From: Novosphingobium sp. B1
Lineage (GTDB): Bacteria; Pseudomonadota; Alphaproteobacteria; Sphingomonadales; Sphingomonadaceae
Reading direction: 5' to 3'
Assembly: GCF_900176395.1 (NCBI RefSeq)
Contig: NZ_FWXL01000010.1
Coordinates: 1 to 64,000, forward strand
DNA: 64,000 nucleotides
In this document: positions 41,193 to 50,050 of the stretch, in pieces
Position numbering within the stretch: the stretch's first letter is position 1
Layout of the letters: every line of letters begins with the position of its first letter
Notes under the pieces: model-generated
Seen by the model: the letters and a program-made list of their open reading frames with translations, nothing else
Database searches by the model: none
Told to the model about the DNA's origin: nothing
Position numbers and translations under genes: made by a program

Positions 41193-43177
41193 TACGGCTT
41201 CCTCGTTTCGTAGTAATCCTTGATCCGCTGCTGGATCATGGTCGACGTCGCGAGCTCATCCGGAAGCTTCGCGGCGTCGGTGAACTCGGCAACGACCTCG
41301 GAGAAGTCCATCACCGAGAGGTTGAGGCGCGAGAACTCGTCGATCGTGAACCCTTCGCACGTGCCCTTCTTGGCGCTCCCCCAAGGCTTGCCGAGCTGCG
41401 GTCGGCCCTGCTCTTGGAGGATGCGCGTCAGCTTGGATGCAAAGCAGCAGTAAGCATCCTTCGACGTCACGCAGATGCCGAGAACCTTATCCGAGCAGTA
41501 AGACCCAAGCTTGTGGCAGAGACCCTTGTCGTCCTTCTCGTCCAACTGCTTCTCGGCCGAGCTGCATAGCCAGGGGGTGAGCAGCGGCACGCCCTTGCCC
41601 GAACAGCAATTCGAGGCACCAAAGATCTTCTTGTTGCAGGTCTCTCGGGTGCCCGAGAACAGCGTCAGCGTGTTCTCGTTGAACTCCGCATTGGCCTGAC
41701 CCAGCGCGTGAAGCCCGACGACCGCGTCCTTGAACTCCGTCGACGCCTCACGCTCGACCGGCTCGCAGTCGCCGTTGATGCAATAGACGTCGTCGCCGCA
41801 GATATACTGCTTGGCGTCGTCCTGCTTATCGGGGAGCGGGCATTTGTAGACCTTGGTCGAAACCTTGCACGGCCCGTCCTGCGGATCGTCGAGGCACTCG
41901 TCGCGGACGTAGCTGCACTTCGGATTGCCGGCGAGGCTGGCACAATCCGAGGTCTGGATCATGCTCGTGCAGGTGTAGGTGCGCTCCCAGTTCCAGCACG
42001 CGCGGGTGACCTGAACCCCATTGATCGTCCGGGTGGTCGGATCCGGATCGACACAGGTCTCGCCCTTGAGCTCGCACGTCTTGCCGCTCGTCGCCGCGTT
42101 GCACATGGCCTCGTTGCGGCGCTCGTTCACGACCTGACCGGTCGTCTCGGTTGCGTAGTAGCGCTGCACGGCCGGGGAGTCGCACTCGTACGTGATCTCC
42201 TCGCCCTCTTCGACGTCGGGCTCGTAGCACTTGGTGATCGTGCCTTGACGACAGACGTTGTAGAGAACCGTGGCGCGTGATCGCTCGCGGCAAATGCCTT
42301 GGGCGACTGGCTGCGTGAAAGCCGGCGTGCAACGCCGAGCGGTGTTGTCATTGGACATCGGGCGGCGACCCACCCAGTTCTCGCAGGTATAGATGTATTT
42401 GGTCGAGCCCGGGATCACGTCGACGACGAGGGGCGTGCGGCAGATCGCTTCGCCTTCCTCGACCTTCGTGCCCGAGTTGCAGCTCGCCTCGTAATAGCCG
42501 GTGCTGCCGCTCGGCGGGAGCGGCTTGCAGCTGCCGTCGGTTGCGCCCATCGATTGTCCGTCGAGGTAGCTGTTCGGATCCTTCTCGACGTCCTGCGCAC
42601 GGGTGATCTCGTTTGGTGCGAGCGTCACCTTCACCCGATCCGGATCGGTGACCATCTTCCAGGCCTCGTTGCTGCCTACCGCGGCGTTGCCGGCTGCGGT
42701 CAGCCCGTCGGGATCGTCCGCATACGCCTCAGCGGGGTTCGCAGCCGGCGAGTAGCCCGGGACACTGGTCAGAGGCGTCGACGTGGGGAGACTGGCGGCA
42801 CTAGCGCGCGCCGGCTTCGCGAGCGCCTTCGCATCTGCGCGGGCTTTGTCGAGGTCGCCTTTGGGGAAGACATAGGGCTGACCCTGGATCTGCGCGCTGG
42901 GCTGCTGAACCGCCTGCGCACGGACAGCGGCCTGAGCGGTCGACTGGGTCGGCGCCTGGGTTACCGACAGCGCCGGTGCCGAGGTGACACTAGGCTTCGG
43001 TGTCGGCGTGGGCGTCGGCGTCGGGGCGGTGGGCTGGTTGAAGTAGGTGTAATCGCCCATGTCATAATAGCCGCCGCCCGATTGGGTCTGCGCCTGGCCG
43101 CTCGTCTGAGCCTCCAGCGCGACCGGCACCGCGAGCAAAGCGGCGAAACCGGCGAGGATGGCGCGGCCCCCAGCCAT
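41192..43177 (-). CDS. traN: Outer-membrane mating-pair stabilisation protein TraN
   Basis: 661 residues. Signal peptide, then ~130 residues of Pro/Thr/Gln/Ala-rich low complexity (TAPTPTPTPTPKPSVTSAPA), then a Cys-rich body (for example CRTPLVVDVIPGSTKYIYTC, CKVSTKVYKCPL, ASNCCSGKGVPL) as in F-type TraN. The many disulfides fit the presence of DsbC-like and CxxC TraF proteins in the operon. In the donor it recognises outer-membrane partners of the recipient. Confidence 0.93.
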   Translation of the reverse strand: MAGGRAILAGFAALLAVPVALEAQTSGQAQTQSGGGYYDMGDYTYFNQPTAPTPTPTPTPKPSVTSAPALSVTQAPTQSTAQAAVRAQAVQQPSAQIQGQPYVFPKGDLDKARADAKALAKPARASAASLPTSTPLTSVPGYSPAANPAEAYADDPDGLTAAGNAAVGSNEAWKMVTDPDRVKVTLAPNEITRAQDVEKDPNSYLDGQSMGATDGSCKPLPPSGSTGYYEASCNSGTKVEEGEAICRTPLVVDVIPGSTKYIYTCENWVGRRPMSNDNTARRCTPAFTQPVAQGICRERSRATVLYNVCRQGTITKCYEPDVEEGEEITYECDSPAVQRYYATETTGQVVNERRNEAMCNAATSGKTCELKGETCVDPDPTTRTINGVQVTRACWNWERTYTCTSMIQTSDCASLAGNPKCSYVRDECLDDPQDGPCKVSTKVYKCPLPDKQDDAKQYICGDDVYCINGDCEPVEREASTEFKDAVVGLHALGQANAEFNENTLTLFSGTRETCNKKIFGASNCCSGKGVPLLTPWLCSSAEKQLDEKDDKGLCHKLGSYCSDKVLGICVTSKDAYCCFASKLTRILQEQGRPQLGKPWGSAKKGTCEGFTIDEFSRLNLSVMDFSEVVAEFTDAAKLPDELATSTMIQQRIKDYYETRKP

Positions 43178-43179
43178 GG

Positions 43180-43923
43180 TCAGGGTGCCCGGCCGAGGTT
43201 GGCGAGCGCGGTCTTGGCGATCAGCGCGCCCGGCCCGTTCGCGTCCGAGAAGGTCTCGAGCGCATAGCGGACCGTCACGTTTCCGACGATCCGGTCAAAG
43301 GGTGGCGGTTCGCTGCGACAGGTGAGCCCATCGCAGGGCGTGAAATCCGTGGAGGTGACGACCATCGCCGGCACCGCATCGACATTGAAGGCCCGGAAGA
43401 GCCGCGGATCGATGCCGATCGAGGCGAACTGCTGATCCTTGGTGACGACCTTGGAGAGCGCGGCGATGAAGGCCTTGCCGGAATTGCCTGGAAAGCCGCG
43501 AAAGACCACAACGCCTCCCGCAGCCGACGTGTCGGCGATGATCTGCTTGAGCGCCTGCTCCGGCATCGAGGTCGAGACGAACACCATGAACTGCGGGGCG
43601 CTCCCGCGATTGTCCTTCATGTTCGCCGAGGCGGTCTGGATCATCTCGTCGAAGTCGACGGCACCCGCCGGCCCCTTGGGCAGGTTCGCGCGATCGATCG
43701 TCCGCACCTGCTCCATCGCGACCGCGTGGACCGTCTCCGCGTCCTTCCGGAACGCATCACCGCGCCGCTGCACTTCGGTCGAAAGCGCCTGCGCGTCGGC
43801 CGCCATCGTCTCCGAGCGCGCGCGGATCGCGTCGAGGTTCAAACCTTCCACGGTCTGCCCCAGCACCGCCGCACCGGTGCCCAACGTCGCGAGAGCCGCA
43901 GCTGAGAGAAGGAGCTTGTGCAT
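43180..43923 (-). CDS. trbC: Pilin assembly protein TrbC (type F)
   Basis: 247 residues from the ATG at 43923 (AGGAGCTT-like context; upstream in-frame sequence belongs to traU). Signal peptide MHKLLLSAAALATLGTGAAV; a coiled-coil region; then APQFMVFVSTSMPEQALKQI and GGVVVFRGFPGNSGKAFIAA, the TrbC_Ftype landmarks of a thioredoxin-like fold without CxxC. It lies 2 bases before traN and 11 after traU. Confidence 0.9.
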   Translation of the reverse strand: MHKLLLSAAALATLGTGAAVLGQTVEGLNLDAIRARSETMAADAQALSTEVQRRGDAFRKDAETVHAVAMEQVRTIDRANLPKGPAGAVDFDEMIQTASANMKDNRGSAPQFMVFVSTSMPEQALKQIIADTSAAGGVVVFRGFPGNSGKAFIAALSKVVTKDQQFASIGIDPRLFRAFNVDAVPAMVVTSTDFTPCDGLTCRSEPPPFDRIVGNVTVRYALETFSDANGPGALIAKTALANLGRAP

Positions 43924-43934
43924 GGGGACTATCC

Positions 43935-44948
43935 TCACAGCATGCAGCAGTTGCGCTTGCGCCAAAGCAGATACCCAAAGTCCTCTCCCCCTACAGGGAA
44001 GGCACGGCCGGCATCCGGCGGAAGCGTTGAAGCGCCGATCGGCGAGCAAGCATATTTCCCACTGACAGTCGGTGTCGGGTTGGTCATCTGAATCCGATAT
44101 TGCGACTTCTTCAGGATCGGCATGATGTACTTGTTGCAAAGGGCCTTTGACCCTGCCGTGCCCCAGGCCAGACCCTGGCGGTGCATCTTGAACAACAGCC
44201 GCTCCGCGGCGAGCCGTGAGGATTGAACGGGCGAGTTGTGGGCAGCCACATTGCCGTTCATCGGGAACATCGAGCCGTTGCACCCATCGCACCAGAACAT
44301 CTGGTCGATCGGCAGCTTGGCAGTCGCCGCGGCGCAGTCGGCCGCGCAGGCGGCCACCGCGATCGGATTGTTGAACAGCGCCACTTCCGGATTGATGACC
44401 GTGGTCAGGGTGTCATCGTTCCAGAGCGGATCGATCTCGGTGATGTAGGCAACGTCGAAGGTCGTCTGCTCGAAGCAGGCGAAATCGGTGAGGATCTCGA
44501 GCCAGTAGAGCAGCGGATAGACGTAATAGTGCGCCTGCCAGTTGGCCGAAGCTTGGGTCGCCCCACCCTTGATCAGCGGCCCGGTATATTGGCCCTGCCC
44601 GATATCGAGCCCCGGGTTGAGCCGCAGACCACCAAGATTCGGAAAGCACCACGGCTTGGTCGTCACATCGACGAGACGAGCGGGCTCCCAGAAACCGATC
44701 GCGATGCCGATCCGCGGCACCGGGCTGCCGCAGGCGCAGACCGGCAAGTCAGGGTTCTTGGTGTCGGGACGCGAACCCGGCCAGATATGCAGCCCGCCCA
44801 CCGACAGCGGGAACAGGCACGACCAGCAGACGTCCGTGATGGGATTGACGAACTTGCCGGTGCAGTTCGACGGGCCTGCGCTCGCCGGCGCCGGCAGCAG
44901 CGCGAAAGCTGCAACGATGCCGAGGAGTGCAAGCAGCCGGCGGATCAT
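43935..44948 (-). CDS. traU: Conjugal transfer protein TraU
   Basis: 337 residues: signal peptide ending APASAGPS, then CTGKFVNPITDVCWSCLFPL and CACGSPVPRIGIAIGFWEPA, typical of TraU, with many paired Cys (CAADCAAATAKLP, MFWCDGCNGS). It is a periplasmic partner of TraW, TraH and TraF in pilus assembly and DNA transfer. It ends with adjacent Cys (RKRNCCML). Confidence 0.95.
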   Translation of the reverse strand: MIRRLLALLGIVAAFALLPAPASAGPSNCTGKFVNPITDVCWSCLFPLSVGGLHIWPGSRPDTKNPDLPVCACGSPVPRIGIAIGFWEPARLVDVTTKPWCFPNLGGLRLNPGLDIGQGQYTGPLIKGGATQASANWQAHYYVYPLLYWLEILTDFACFEQTTFDVAYITEIDPLWNDDTLTTVINPEVALFNNPIAVAACAADCAAATAKLPIDQMFWCDGCNGSMFPMNGNVAAHNSPVQSSRLAAERLLFKMHRQGLAWGTAGSKALCNKYIMPILKKSQYRIQMTNPTPTVSGKYACSPIGASTLPPDAGRAFPVGGEDFGYLLWRKRNCCML

Positions 44949-45229
44949 GCGACGTCGCCCCCTTCGCGAACCGCGACGAGTTGGTCGAGATAGGCGTTAT
45001 CCGCTCGGTTCTTGGTCGTCGCGTAGATCGGCACCAGGATGGCGAGCACGCCGATCAGCAGCGCCGCGATCCCCCCTGCCCCGTTGCCGATCACGCTGCG
45101 CAACGGAGCCAGCGACACGATGGTCATCACCAGCAGCGCAGCGCATCCGAGGATCGTCAGCCGCATCGCCTTGAGGCGTGGCGTCTCGGGAGCTGCCATC
45201 GGTGTGCGGAGCATGTCGAGCCACATCAT
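44945..45229 (-). CDS. Small two-helix membrane protein (between traW and traU)
   Basis: 94 residues beginning MMWLDMLRTPMAAPETPRLK, with two hydrophobic helices (LTILGCAALLVMTIVSLAPL and GGIAALLIGVLAILVPIYAT) and a charged tail. Overlaps traW and traU by about 4 bases on both sides, so it is translated with them. No counterpart in the F plasmid is known to me; it may be a sphingomonad-type T4SS component. Confidence 0.65.
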   Translation of the reverse strand: MMWLDMLRTPMAAPETPRLKAMRLTILGCAALLVMTIVSLAPLRSVIGNGAGGIAALLIGVLAILVPIYATTKNRADNAYLDQLVAVREGGDVA

Positions 45230-45885
45230 GACGCGCCTCCCGGCAGTTCGACTTCGCTGACCCGCATCGCCTGACCTTCCGGCGCGACGATCGCGGGGAC
45301 ATGGGTGATGCCGAAATGGCCGCTGAGCCGGCCCTGCTGGTCGAAGAAGAAGCGACGCTTCTTCTCGCCCATGCGCTCGAACGGCGAGCCGGCGACGAAG
45401 ATGATCTTGGCGGCGGTCGCGCTCCAGCGCTTCAGCGCCCAATCGACCTGAGCGTCATCACGTCCGTCGATGAACACGAGGTCTATCTTGAGCGACACGA
45501 ACGCGAGCGGATTCACTCGGGTGCCGGCCGCAGCGACCAGGTTACCCTTCACATCGCGCAGATCCCGATCGAGGACGATCGAGGGATCGAAGGTCCAGCT
45601 CTTCGCCTCGCGGACTGGCGTGATGCCGCTCACCGGTAGCGGGTTGCGCACGCGGTTCTCGGCATTCGCACGCATGGTCGCCTGCATGCGCTCGATACCC
45701 CCGTTCGCCTGCAGCGCCTTGAGGCGACCATCGATCGTAGTCAGGAGATCGGGCTCAGCGATGCCCCAGGTCTGCCCCATCACGCCATGGTCGCGCGCGA
45801 GGGCGCCCTGAACGAGCGGCCAAGACGAACTGGCGACGAGCGCCACAGCGAACGTGCCCGTGGCGAGCAGACGGCGCGCGCTCAT
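45226..45885 (-). CDS. traW: Conjugal transfer protein TraW
   Basis: 219 residues with signal peptide (LLATGTFAVALVASSSWPLV). HGVMGQTWGIAEPDLLTTID, RDLRDVKGNLVAAAGTRVNP and VFIDGRDDAQVDWALKRWSA are the TraW family marks. It is periplasmic and forms a complex with TraU and TrbC. Overlaps both neighbours by 4 bases. Confidence 0.93.
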   Translation of the reverse strand: MSARRLLATGTFAVALVASSSWPLVQGALARDHGVMGQTWGIAEPDLLTTIDGRLKALQANGGIERMQATMRANAENRVRNPLPVSGITPVREAKSWTFDPSIVLDRDLRDVKGNLVAAAGTRVNPLAFVSLKIDLVFIDGRDDAQVDWALKRWSATAAKIIFVAGSPFERMGEKKRRFFFDQQGRLSGHFGITHVPAIVAPEGQAMRVSEVELPGGAS

Positions 45886-46463
45886 AGGATGGGCGTCCCG
45901 GTGCCGATGATCTGGTTTGCGCAGGCGAAACCGATCTCGGCATAGCGACTGTCGAACCCGTCGGGATGCGGCGTGCCGACATAGTAGCAGCCACGCGGCA
46001 CCCGGCCGACCGGTCCGGGCGTAAGCGGCTCGCCGGTGCGCGTCAGCGGCTTCATGTGCGCGACGCGAACGCCGTCGACGTAAACGTACGATCCGCGGTG
46101 CTCGACGAGCGCACCGGGCATGCCAATCACGCGCTTGCCGAATGGCCCGGAGGTCGGGCCAAAATGGCGCTGCACGAGCGGGTTCGCAGGCGGTGCGAAG
46201 AAGACATAGTCGTCTTTCGCGGGTGTATGGTGGAGGTGGACGAAGAAGGCCCAGTTCGGGAGGCTATCGCTGGCGTTGATGAGGAAGGCGTTGTTCTTCT
46301 GCCAGTCCGCGATCGTGTTGTAGGAGGCCCAGGCGACAGCCATCAGCGCCACCGCGCTCCACTGCCTCACGCGTTTGGTGAAAAGAGCGCGCCGGTCGAC
46401 CGCTCCCGGAGCAGCGGTTTGCCCCGATGCGGTCTGTTCGAGCAGAGCGGCCTTACTGGCCAC
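45882..46463 (-). CDS. S26 signal-peptidase-like TraF/LepB protease
   Basis: 193 residues from a GTG at 46463 that lies inside the end of trbI; no ATG fits. One membrane helix (QWSAVALMAVAWASYNTIAD), then NASDSLPNWAFFVHL with the catalytic Ser of DSLP, and FGKRVIGMPGALVEHRGS with the catalytic Lys. It resembles RP4 TraF, which cleaves and cyclises the pilin, more than general LepB. It could process TraA from this operon. Confidence 0.85.
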   Translation of the reverse strand: MASKAALLEQTASGQTAAPGAVDRRALFTKRVRQWSAVALMAVAWASYNTIADWQKNNAFLINASDSLPNWAFFVHLHHTPAKDDYVFFAPPANPLVQRHFGPTSGPFGKRVIGMPGALVEHRGSYVYVDGVRVAHMKPLTRTGEPLTPGPVGRVPRGCYYVGTPHPDGFDSRYAEIGFACANQIIGTGTPIL

Positions 46464-47121
46464 TGGTCGACCCAATGACCGAGGGGGCGATCGCGGCGTC
46501 GAGTGCTGAGCCCTGCGCCGGCGGTGCGAACGGTGATGCGGCCGGCGCGATCGGCGCGGCTGCCCCGGAGGCTGATGGGGCAACCGCGCCAACCGCGGGA
46601 CCTGCCGGCGATGCTGGGGCGGCCGCGGGAAGCGGGACCTTCGCATAGACCGCACGGCGGATCTGATCGGTGATGTCTGGTACGTTCTTGGAAAGAATGG
46701 CCTCGCCGACGAGAACGGTCGTGCCCGACGCGCCGATCTTCTGCAGCTCCTGATCGAGCGCGCCCATGAAGGCGCGAGTCTGAGCCGCCACGGCTTCGGG
46801 CTGACCGTTGCTGTGGCTCTGAGCCTGGACGTACTCGCTGACGATCGTCTCGAGCCGGACGCTTGCCATCGGCACCGCCGCAGCCGGGCTGGCGATGTGC
46901 TTGGTGACCCAAGCGCCCCACAGCAGCATGACGATCGCGATCGCGGCCATTGCCCAGGTGATCGGCGGCAGGCCCTCGGCTTTCTTGACGGCCGGCGGTG
47001 GTGCACCAGGCGCCCGGCGCGAAATCGGCAGCTCGCCGCCGGAGAGGTTGAACCGATCGGTAGGTGACCCGGTCGGGTGAGCGGCCGCGGCCGGCGCGGG
47101 CGTGTCGAGGACGTCAACCAT
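46453..47121 (-). CDS. trbI: TrbI-like type-F T4SS protein
   Basis: 222 residues from MVDVLDTPAPAAAAHPTGSP. Pro/Ala-rich start, one membrane helix (PITWAMAAIAIVMLLWGAWV), a TrbI_Ftype domain (RAFMGALDQELQKIGASGTT, LVGEAILSKNVPDITDQI) and an Ala/Pro-rich tail of ~60 residues. F TrbI influences pilus retraction. Start overlaps the preceding gene by 8 bases. Confidence 0.8.
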   Translation of the reverse strand: MVDVLDTPAPAAAAHPTGSPTDRFNLSGGELPISRRAPGAPPPAVKKAEGLPPITWAMAAIAIVMLLWGAWVTKHIASPAAAVPMASVRLETIVSEYVQAQSHSNGQPEAVAAQTRAFMGALDQELQKIGASGTTVLVGEAILSKNVPDITDQIRRAVYAKVPLPAAAPASPAGPAVGAVAPSASGAAAPIAPAASPFAPPAQGSALDAAIAPSVIGSTSGQ

Positions 47122-47509
47122 GACGGGGGCCTTTCGAGGGAACGAGGATCGCGATGAGCAGCTGCCAGCGCAGCAGAGCGATGACCCCGAAGATGAGGAT
47201 GGCGACGATCCGCAGCTCGCCGACGAACGTCGCCCGCCGAACGGCATCGGCCGAGACGAAGCGCGATCCCAGGTTGGCGATCTGCGAGAAGAAGCCGATG
47301 GGGGTGAAGTTGCCCAGCATCAGGAAGAACAGGACGGTCACGCCCATCGCCGCGAGCGTCGTCATCGCCAGCCATCCTGAGAAGCGCAGCGCGACATAGC
47401 TCGTGTCAGCAATCGCCCCGCGGAGGTCGCGCTGCCAGCGGCGGGGCACTCGCCGCCGCGTCGCGACCTGCCAGTCGCTGTCGAAGCCGTAGCCTTCGGT
47501 CGCGCTCAT
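47114..47509 (-). CDS. Small membrane protein between traC and trbI
   Basis: 131 residues: a basic soluble N-terminus (WQVATRRRVPRRWQRDLRGA) and hydrophobic segments ALRFSGWLAMTTLAAMGVTV, LFFLMLGNFTPIGFF and LRIVAILIFGVIALLRWQLL. The start overlaps the traC stop (ATGA-type) and the end overlaps trbI. Not recognised in F; probably an inner-membrane part of this T4SS subtype. Confidence 0.65.
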   Translation of the reverse strand: MSATEGYGFDSDWQVATRRRVPRRWQRDLRGAIADTSYVALRFSGWLAMTTLAAMGVTVLFFLMLGNFTPIGFFSQIANLGSRFVSADAVRRATFVGELRIVAILIFGVIALLRWQLLIAILVPSKGPRHG

Positions 47510-50046
47510 TCTGCGGCCTCCAGATACTGCTCCGGAAACGCGACGCGCTCGATAGCCTCGTCCATCGAAAAGCCCTGCTCGATCAGGTGCTCGATCGCGG
47601 CGAACGTCTGCGGGCTCGAGGAATAGAGCGTGGCCGAATACTTATCGAGGACGAGCCGGCCGACCGCCTGGCTATCCGGGCCCTTGATCATGATGTCGGA
47701 ATATTCGGCACCATTGCGCTTCAGCGACCGAAGCAGGCTCTCGGTATAGGGATCCATGTCGAACCGCCCGTGCTTTTGGAAGTCCGAGATCGTGTCTGGC
47801 TTCTGCATGAGAATGACCGACCAGTCGCTGTTCTCCAGCGCCGCAAGGCTGCCCTCCGACTTGTAATAGTCGTTGAGGCTCTGCGTCGCGGTGATGAGCG
47901 AGGCGCCGTATTTGCGGCACGTGCGGCTATACGTCTCGACGAAGTCGGCCATCGATCCGCCGCGCAGCATCTGCCACGCCTCGTCGATCAGCAGCGCCTT
48001 GGGGATCTGGCGATCCATGCGACGCATCGTCTGGCTCGACATGAACATGATTGCGGTGAGCACGACGGAGCGGAGCTCCTCGCGACTGGCGAGGTCGGAC
48101 AGCTCAAAGACGGTCAACGCGTTCGACATGTCGACCGACGCCTCACCGACGAAGAACTGGCCGTAGGTGCCCTCGGAGGAGAACGGGAACATGGCGATCG
48201 CGAGATCGGTCCCCTGCGGGCTGCCATCCGTACGCAGCTCCTGCACCACGTCGTCGACGCTGCCGCTGCGCCCCTTCGCCTCCCACACCCGATTGACGGC
48301 TCGGTCGATAAGGCCGCGTTCGGTGTCGTTGAGCTTGTCGATATGGCGGCCCATCTGCCCGATGATCGACTTGAGCATCGCCAGGGCGTCGACGAGATAA
48401 TCCTCGTCCTGCGCCACAAGGGTCTCATCGATCATCGAGAACGGATTGAGGCTGAACCCGTCGCGCAGGCGGAACTCGACGAAGTTGCCACCGAGGCTCT
48501 TGGCCATGTGCTCGAACGAGCGGCCGTCGTCGATCACGATGATCTTGGCGCCGACGCCGGCAAAGGCGGCGCACAGCTCCTGCAGGGCCACCGACTTGCC
48601 CGACCCCGACTTGCCGAACACCGCGACGTTATGGTTGCCCGCCTTGTTCTCGAAGGGCGACCAGAAGAAGGGCTGGCCACGCCGGCCGACGAACATCAGG
48701 TGCGGGAGGTGCCCGCCGAGATACTCACCCTGGATGGGAAGCATGTTCGCCGTCGTGCTGGTGAGCATCGTGCGCAGCCGCTTCATGCGCTTCAGGTCGC
48801 TGTCGATGCCGTTGCCGAGCGTCATCGGCAGGCACGACATGAACGCCATGATCTGGAGGAACCGCTCGTCCAGCAGGTCCCAACCCGCCGCCTTGTACAT
48901 CGATTTGACGGTGCGCTCGTTGGCATCGCCCTGCCCTTTCGGGCTGATGATGCCGACCGAATAATAGGCCTGGACGAGCTTCTTGCCGAGCCTGAGCTCT
49001 TGCGTCACGTGCTCCCATTCGCGGCTCTGATCCTTGAGCTGCGGGAGGAGCCGTGCCGACTTGGAGTCCGCGAGGCTCGAGGTGCGCATGAACTTGTAGC
49101 CGGCCTTGGATGAGGCAGCCTGCTCGTCCTGGTAGCACAGACACAGCGAGGTCAGCGTAGGACAGCCCGGGCGAAGCTTGTCGGAGAACATGTCACCGAT
49201 CAGCTTCTGCACGTCCCAGGGCGCCCAGCGATTGGGCAGGTTCCGGACGGAGAAGAAGCGGTAGTCGAACGTGTCCGGGCGGATCTCCTCATAGGCCGTC
49301 TCGCCCGAAAGATTGGTGACCGCTCGCAGCGGCTCGACCGAGACGAGCAGGCGATCCGCCTGCACCACCGTCTGTACGTCGCGACGCATGCACTGATCGG
49401 CGATGGGGTCGAGCTCGGAATATTCGAGCACCTCCTCCGCCACGTTGAACGCGGGAGCGGTGATGTCGTCGATCAGCGAGATGAGGTCGACCGGCTTCAT
49501 GCGGGCCGACGGCATGTCGATCGACTGAAGCGTCGAGACGATGCCGTCGCGCACGCCGACAAGCTCCTCGGGGCTCGACTTGCCGCTGGCGATAGACACG
49601 GACAGGAAGATGCGGTGATTGCGGACGTGGAAGGGCCCGTCCTTCGACATTGACACCCACGCACCCTGGCGGAGGAAGGCTGAGCGATGCTCGGCGATCT
49701 TGCGGTGGACACCGCCGGCCTTGAAGCGCGGGAGCGCATATTGCGCGATCAGCTTGCCGACGCGCGGGCTCTGAAACGCGAGGATCTGCACGCGCGCATT
49801 GGCGGGGATACTTTCCGAAAGGAGCTGCGCCAGGATCTCGCCTGTTCGCTCGTCCGCGCCCATGAGCGGCGCGAGCTCGAGTGCGAAACCGATCGAGTTG
49901 GTCTGGTAGAAGATGTCGTGTCGCTGATCGTAGCTGCGGTACGGCAGCCAGTTCGAGAGCATCGGCGCGTCGAAGGCCGGCGTGCCCTCGTCCGTCCCGC
50001 GCGTATCGCCCAGCATGCGAGCGATGAAACCCCTCTTGGCTGCCAT
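47506..50046 (-). CDS. traC: T4SS ATPase TraC
   Basis: 846 residues, the VirB4-like ATPase that drives pilus assembly. Walker A GKSGSGKSVALQE is near residue 475, Walker B is in IPKALLIDEAWQMLRGG, and GASLITATQSLNDYYKSEGS is the downstream conserved strand. TraC_F_IV N-terminal domain features include RSYDQRHDIFYQTNSIGFAL. It follows traV by 4 bases. Confidence 0.96.
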   Translation of the reverse strand: MAAKRGFIARMLGDTRGTDEGTPAFDAPMLSNWLPYRSYDQRHDIFYQTNSIGFALELAPLMGADERTGEILAQLLSESIPANARVQILAFQSPRVGKLIAQYALPRFKAGGVHRKIAEHRSAFLRQGAWVSMSKDGPFHVRNHRIFLSVSIASGKSSPEELVGVRDGIVSTLQSIDMPSARMKPVDLISLIDDITAPAFNVAEEVLEYSELDPIADQCMRRDVQTVVQADRLLVSVEPLRAVTNLSGETAYEEIRPDTFDYRFFSVRNLPNRWAPWDVQKLIGDMFSDKLRPGCPTLTSLCLCYQDEQAASSKAGYKFMRTSSLADSKSARLLPQLKDQSREWEHVTQELRLGKKLVQAYYSVGIISPKGQGDANERTVKSMYKAAGWDLLDERFLQIMAFMSCLPMTLGNGIDSDLKRMKRLRTMLTSTTANMLPIQGEYLGGHLPHLMFVGRRGQPFFWSPFENKAGNHNVAVFGKSGSGKSVALQELCAAFAGVGAKIIVIDDGRSFEHMAKSLGGNFVEFRLRDGFSLNPFSMIDETLVAQDEDYLVDALAMLKSIIGQMGRHIDKLNDTERGLIDRAVNRVWEAKGRSGSVDDVVQELRTDGSPQGTDLAIAMFPFSSEGTYGQFFVGEASVDMSNALTVFELSDLASREELRSVVLTAIMFMSSQTMRRMDRQIPKALLIDEAWQMLRGGSMADFVETYSRTCRKYGASLITATQSLNDYYKSEGSLAALENSDWSVILMQKPDTISDFQKHGRFDMDPYTESLLRSLKRNGAEYSDIMIKGPDSQAVGRLVLDKYSATLYSSSPQTFAAIEHLIEQGFSMDEAIERVAFPEQYLEAAE

Positions 50047-50050
50047 GTGA

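Noticed and set aside
41192..43177. CRISPR-like or tandem repeats in the TPTPTP region of traN
   Set aside because: A short codon-level Pro/Thr repeat inside a coding sequence; no CRISPR repeat-spacer pattern anywhere in the window.
47587..49113. 508-residue rightward ORF opposite traC
   Set aside because: Antisense shadow of the TraC ATPase; composition and lack of motifs argue against coding.
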